NCBI GenBank assembly: GCA_963580455.1
Contig: OY756972.1
Coordinates: 21,405,001 to 21,469,000, forward strand
Direction of reading: 5' to 3'
DNA from: Euonymus europaeus
Lineage: Eukaryota > Streptophyta > Magnoliopsida > Celastrales > Celastraceae
DNA length: 64,000 bases
Below, piece by piece: positions 60,932 through 64,000 of the stretch (positions within the stretch are counted from its first letter, which is position 1; each line of letters starts with the position of its first letter). The position numbers were made by a program, and so were the translations under genes. The notes beneath the pieces were generated by a model. That model was not told the origin of the DNA. It saw nothing but the letters and a program-made list of their open reading frames with translations, and made no database searches.

Positions 60932-63900
60932 CTAACACCCAGCTGCTTTAAGGAAGTTGTCGAACGGACTAGCTGGAGGAAGCCTAATAGCCAAACTTGA
61001 TTCTCGTGGCTTGGCAACGTCCCCAGCATCAACTCTCACCTGCACACAAAATTTAAAGATGACAAATTATTAGCAGTTTAATACAGGTTTTCCCAATCAT
61101 GGGAAATAGAATTTTTGGAGACTGCATTTTAGTGAATCACTTACCTTTCTGCCTGAGTGGCCATCAGGAAATGTTGGCGAAACTATGTCAGCAACTCGAC
61201 CATAACGATTTTCATGGGCTAACCAATTAGAAAGTTTCTTCCTTGAGCCAGTTCCATGCGTTTCACACTGGCTAGCCATTGTGTCGTAAGAAAGGGGTGA
61301 CGTAGAGACGGATGTCGCAGCCACATGACCAGCCACAGCAAGTGCCTGAAAACACATTACTCTTAAGTTTATGAACTGAAAACACATTACTCTTAAAGTT
61401 TATGAATGGGCCAGCACACAAATGTATATTTACTGTATAGAAGAGCAAAAGACAGCACTATGACACAAAATAGACGTTGACTGACACATGAAAGAAGCCC
61501 CGAGATTTACCGATTCCATAAGCTGCCCAATGCTGACGATATGGGAACCAGATGGAGTCTTGGGTACGGAGCGCAATACATCTGCAACAGATTCTTCGCT
61601 TATAGCATCATCCTCTACTAACGAGTCATTTGGGATATCCTGAAATAGAAAAAACAGACCCATAAACATTGACATCTGCCTGGATGAATATGAGAATGGA
61701 GTCTTGCATAGTCGAGTCAACAGCGGTTAAAAGAATACTTGAACATTAACTCAGCCATTTTAGTTCAACAAGCAAATGACATTCATTTTCTTTTAAAAAG
61801 CATACCTCATCGAAGGAAAGTGATTCCTTGGAATCAGAAACCATCTGCATAATATCCAAGTCAAGTTTTGACCCTCGAGAAAAGAGGAACGTATCATCAG
61901 GCGTGAATGGTTCTGCCAGTTGCCTAGCTAGATCATCTTCCTCCAGCTTAAGAAGCAAAAACAGACCAATCAGAAAGAAGAGAACTGTGAGATTAAGGAA
62001 GATCCCTTAAACTTATTGCTACTGCACTGTTCAAGGTGATAAATGTGAATGGTACTTTGCCTCTTAATTTTTGTCAGAAACTACGGAAAATAAGAAAGAA
62101 AAGGATTCAAATTTCGCATCTCAATGAAACAAGCACACTAGACAGAATAACATTCCATAAAAGACCCGATAGCATGACTTGCATATATAAAAATGAGCAT
62201 TTGTGTACATAAAGATAATAATATGGGAGTTTAAGAACATATATCATACCTCAAAAATGCTAGAAAGGTTCTGGACTAAGATCTTTATGACCTTGGTGGT
62301 TTCTTCATAAATTTTGCTTCGTAAGTCCGAGAGGACAGAATTGGCAAACTGAATATCAGTAGCAGACCCATAAACATTGACATCTGCCTGAGACTTTACA
62401 TATAGCTGATAGTCATCGCTAATGCCCAGATAAGGATCCACCTGAACAAATAGACAATAAAACATGATGAGACAACATTGAGAGTAAGGATGTTATTAGC
62501 CATAAGTTAGTCCAATTATTTCCAATTAGCTACTCTGTATTGGGAAAAAAAGAAACTAGTATAGAGTTTGTGAAGATTCCAATCACATGAAAGCAATTAT
62601 TTTGCTAAATAAGGCAAGTGACATATTTGGAAACTCAATATAGTACACCCTAGCTGTCTGTTGGAATAACTGGAAGGAACAAAACAACAAAGCTATCAAT
62701 GGTAGAGAAACCGATTGAGATTGTATTATTAATTTTTGTTTTGCCACCATTAATTCTTGGGTATCTGTCAGTGGTAATCTGCTTATTATCATAATCATGA
62801 GGAACTTAAAAGAACCATATCTTCTACATGATGTATCCAGGTGGCACCAAGAATAATTACTTTCGCACATTCAAAAATATAAGGAAACTCACATCATATG
62901 GAAGTAAGGTCTTGAGCAAATCATTCATGTGATATATCTTTGCTCCAAACATCAGCATGGCCATTGACAGTACAAGAATCGATCGCCGACATGATGGGGA
63001 CAATGTCTCTGAAACCAACATGAAAGATGCAACTCAATTGATGAAAATTACAATTACAGAAAACAGCTAAGATGATTTGCTGCCCATACCATTGCTAGTG
63101 TCCATTGATACACTCACGAGTGACAGAGGAAGTTGAAAGAAGCGTACCACAAGGTTGGCATTTGGGTTCTACAACATCAGTTTACCCAGTAAGCAGCCAT
63201 ACCATAATAAAAAAAACACATATAGAGCAAACACATTTTATGACAGCATATTCAGTATAATCCCAAGAACACTTATTTTTTTCAATGTCTTTTTAAGGTA
63301 GAAATCCACAATAAGAGTAAGACCATACAAGAAAACTATCAAATAAAAAAGTTATTACACAGACCATACTACTCGCGAATTAAAAAATGGAGGGGGAAAA
63401 TGTGCATTTGTATAAATGTTTTCACAACTTGTTCTCGCACAACAGGAGACTTGAGTAATTCAGGTTTGACTTTGAGCTATAGCATATTTACACTTACTTT
63501 CAAACAGCTCAGAACACGACTTAGCAACACCCATCAGAAAGGAGACATAATATACATACAACTTCCATTGGCATATTTTTAATTTGTGATTGCAACGGTT
63601 TCTCTAGTAGAAGCTGCAAGAATTAAGTAGCAAGAAACCAAAAAGAGAACAAAAAAGAAACGATAGGAAATCAATACTAGGGAGAGATACAGAGACTAAT
63701 GGATGCTTAGAGCCTCACCATCAGCCTTGAGGAAACACACGTTAATACAAAAGAATGAGCTATGGCTTCAAAATTTGAAGGCAGGTTATCTGGGAGATTA
63801 GCTTGTACCCAATAGCCAGACACCAACTGTTCTAAATCATCTTCACTTAACTTTGTGATAAATGGTTCCTGCAGCATTCATTAAAAACCACATCTATAGC

Positions 63901-64000
63901 AATAGAAACTTGGAAAACTAATTGAATGACCAAACATTCAAAGAAAAATAAGAGAACTGCTTACTGCCTCAGTCATGCCAGATGACCCAGCAGTCTTATC
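60932..64000 (-). CDS. EFR3 / SEMI-ROLLED LEAF2-like protein, C-terminal part (runs off the window)
   Basis: Plant EFR3-like proteins are ARM/HEAT-repeat proteins that hold the phosphatidylinositol 4-kinase alpha complex at the plasma membrane; rice SRL2 affects leaf rolling. Exons read from the right: 64000-63965 (partial), 63868-63719, 63613-63560, 63168-63090, 63008-62893, 62441-62250, 61946-61806, 61639-61511, 61345-61145, 61039-60932. Motifs: LSEDDLEQLVSGYWVQANLP, FFQLPLSLVSVSMDTSN, SPSCRRSILVLSMAMLMFGA, DPYLGISDDYQLYVKSQADV, DIQFANSVLSDLRSKIYEE, SIGQLMESALAVAGHVAATS, NWLAHENRYGRVADIVSPTF and the family C-terminus SPFDNFLKAAGC. All phases agree and no lesion is visible. The N-terminal half and start lie beyond 64000. 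Confidence 0.87.

Noticed and set aside
1..64000. Canonical tRNA or rRNA genes
   Set aside because: No complete cloverleaf with both boxes and acceptor stem was found by eye; the only tRNA-like boxes are those of the SINE candidates. A covariance-model scan would be decisive.

Overview
The window is nuclear DNA of a flowering plant, most likely a eudicot. The genes are intron-rich with GT-AG junctions, two Ty1/Copia retrotransposons and several small non-autonomous elements are present, and the products are typical plant proteins: calreticulin with HDEL, nicotianamine synthase, KNOX homeodomain, PPR, organellar Lon and EFR3/SRL2-like. Nothing suggests bacterial or organellar DNA. Species cannot be named from the sequence alone.

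Layout. 1-900: a dead 2-oxoglutarate dioxygenase fragment. 1889-8036: a universal stress protein (USP) gene (+) whose first coding exon is split by a complete 5.3-kb Copia element with identical LTRs and a 5-bp target duplication. 9084-12586: a 14-exon calreticulin gene (-) with unfolded-protein-response-like promoter motifs. 13.3-17.3 kb: a gene graveyard with a vacuolar H+-pyrophosphatase pseudogene carrying Tourist-like MITEs, and a SHG1-like pseudogene. 17.3-22.06 kb: a second, older Copia element with no 3' LTR, cut off inside RNase H and fused to the next locus. 22.1-32.2 kb: a tandem cluster on the minus strand of four copies (A-D) of a plant gene family with a TRF2/HOY1-type PH-like domain. 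A is truncated at the Copia junction, B is a pseudogene, and C and D are open. C looks like a chimera made by a 3.3-kb tandem duplication: B-type promoter and first exon, D-type body.

35.0-44.3 kb: a 19-exon Lon protease gene (-) of the mitochondrial LON1 type, with a MITE-like element and a tRNA-derived SINE candidate in one intron. 44.83-45.64 kb: a striking retroposed concatemer of a 228-bp unit, flanked by an 11-bp target duplication and ending in poly(A). Each full unit carries snRNA-type Pol III promoter motifs and a UUCG-capped hairpin. 46.1-48.05 kb: a P-class PPR gene (+). 50.8-52.9 kb: an unrecognised secreted or membrane protein gene with a glycine-rich segment and an acidic Tyr/Ser tail (+). 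53.95-54.93 kb: a single-exon nicotianamine synthase (-). 58.9-60.2 kb: the 3' half of a class I-like KNOX gene (-) lacking the KNOX1 exons. 60.9-64.0 kb: the 3' part of an EFR3/SEMI-ROLLED LEAF2-like gene (-) that runs off the window.

The genes do not form a pathway; this is an ordinary gene neighbourhood shaped by transposition and local duplication. The most interesting items are the Pol III-type retroposon concatemer, the very young Copia insertion that interrupts a USP gene whose reading frame is otherwise intact, and the chimeric PH-like gene C. Exon coordinates were read by hand from splice signals and reading-frame continuity. Coding spans run from the outermost start to the stop and include introns.
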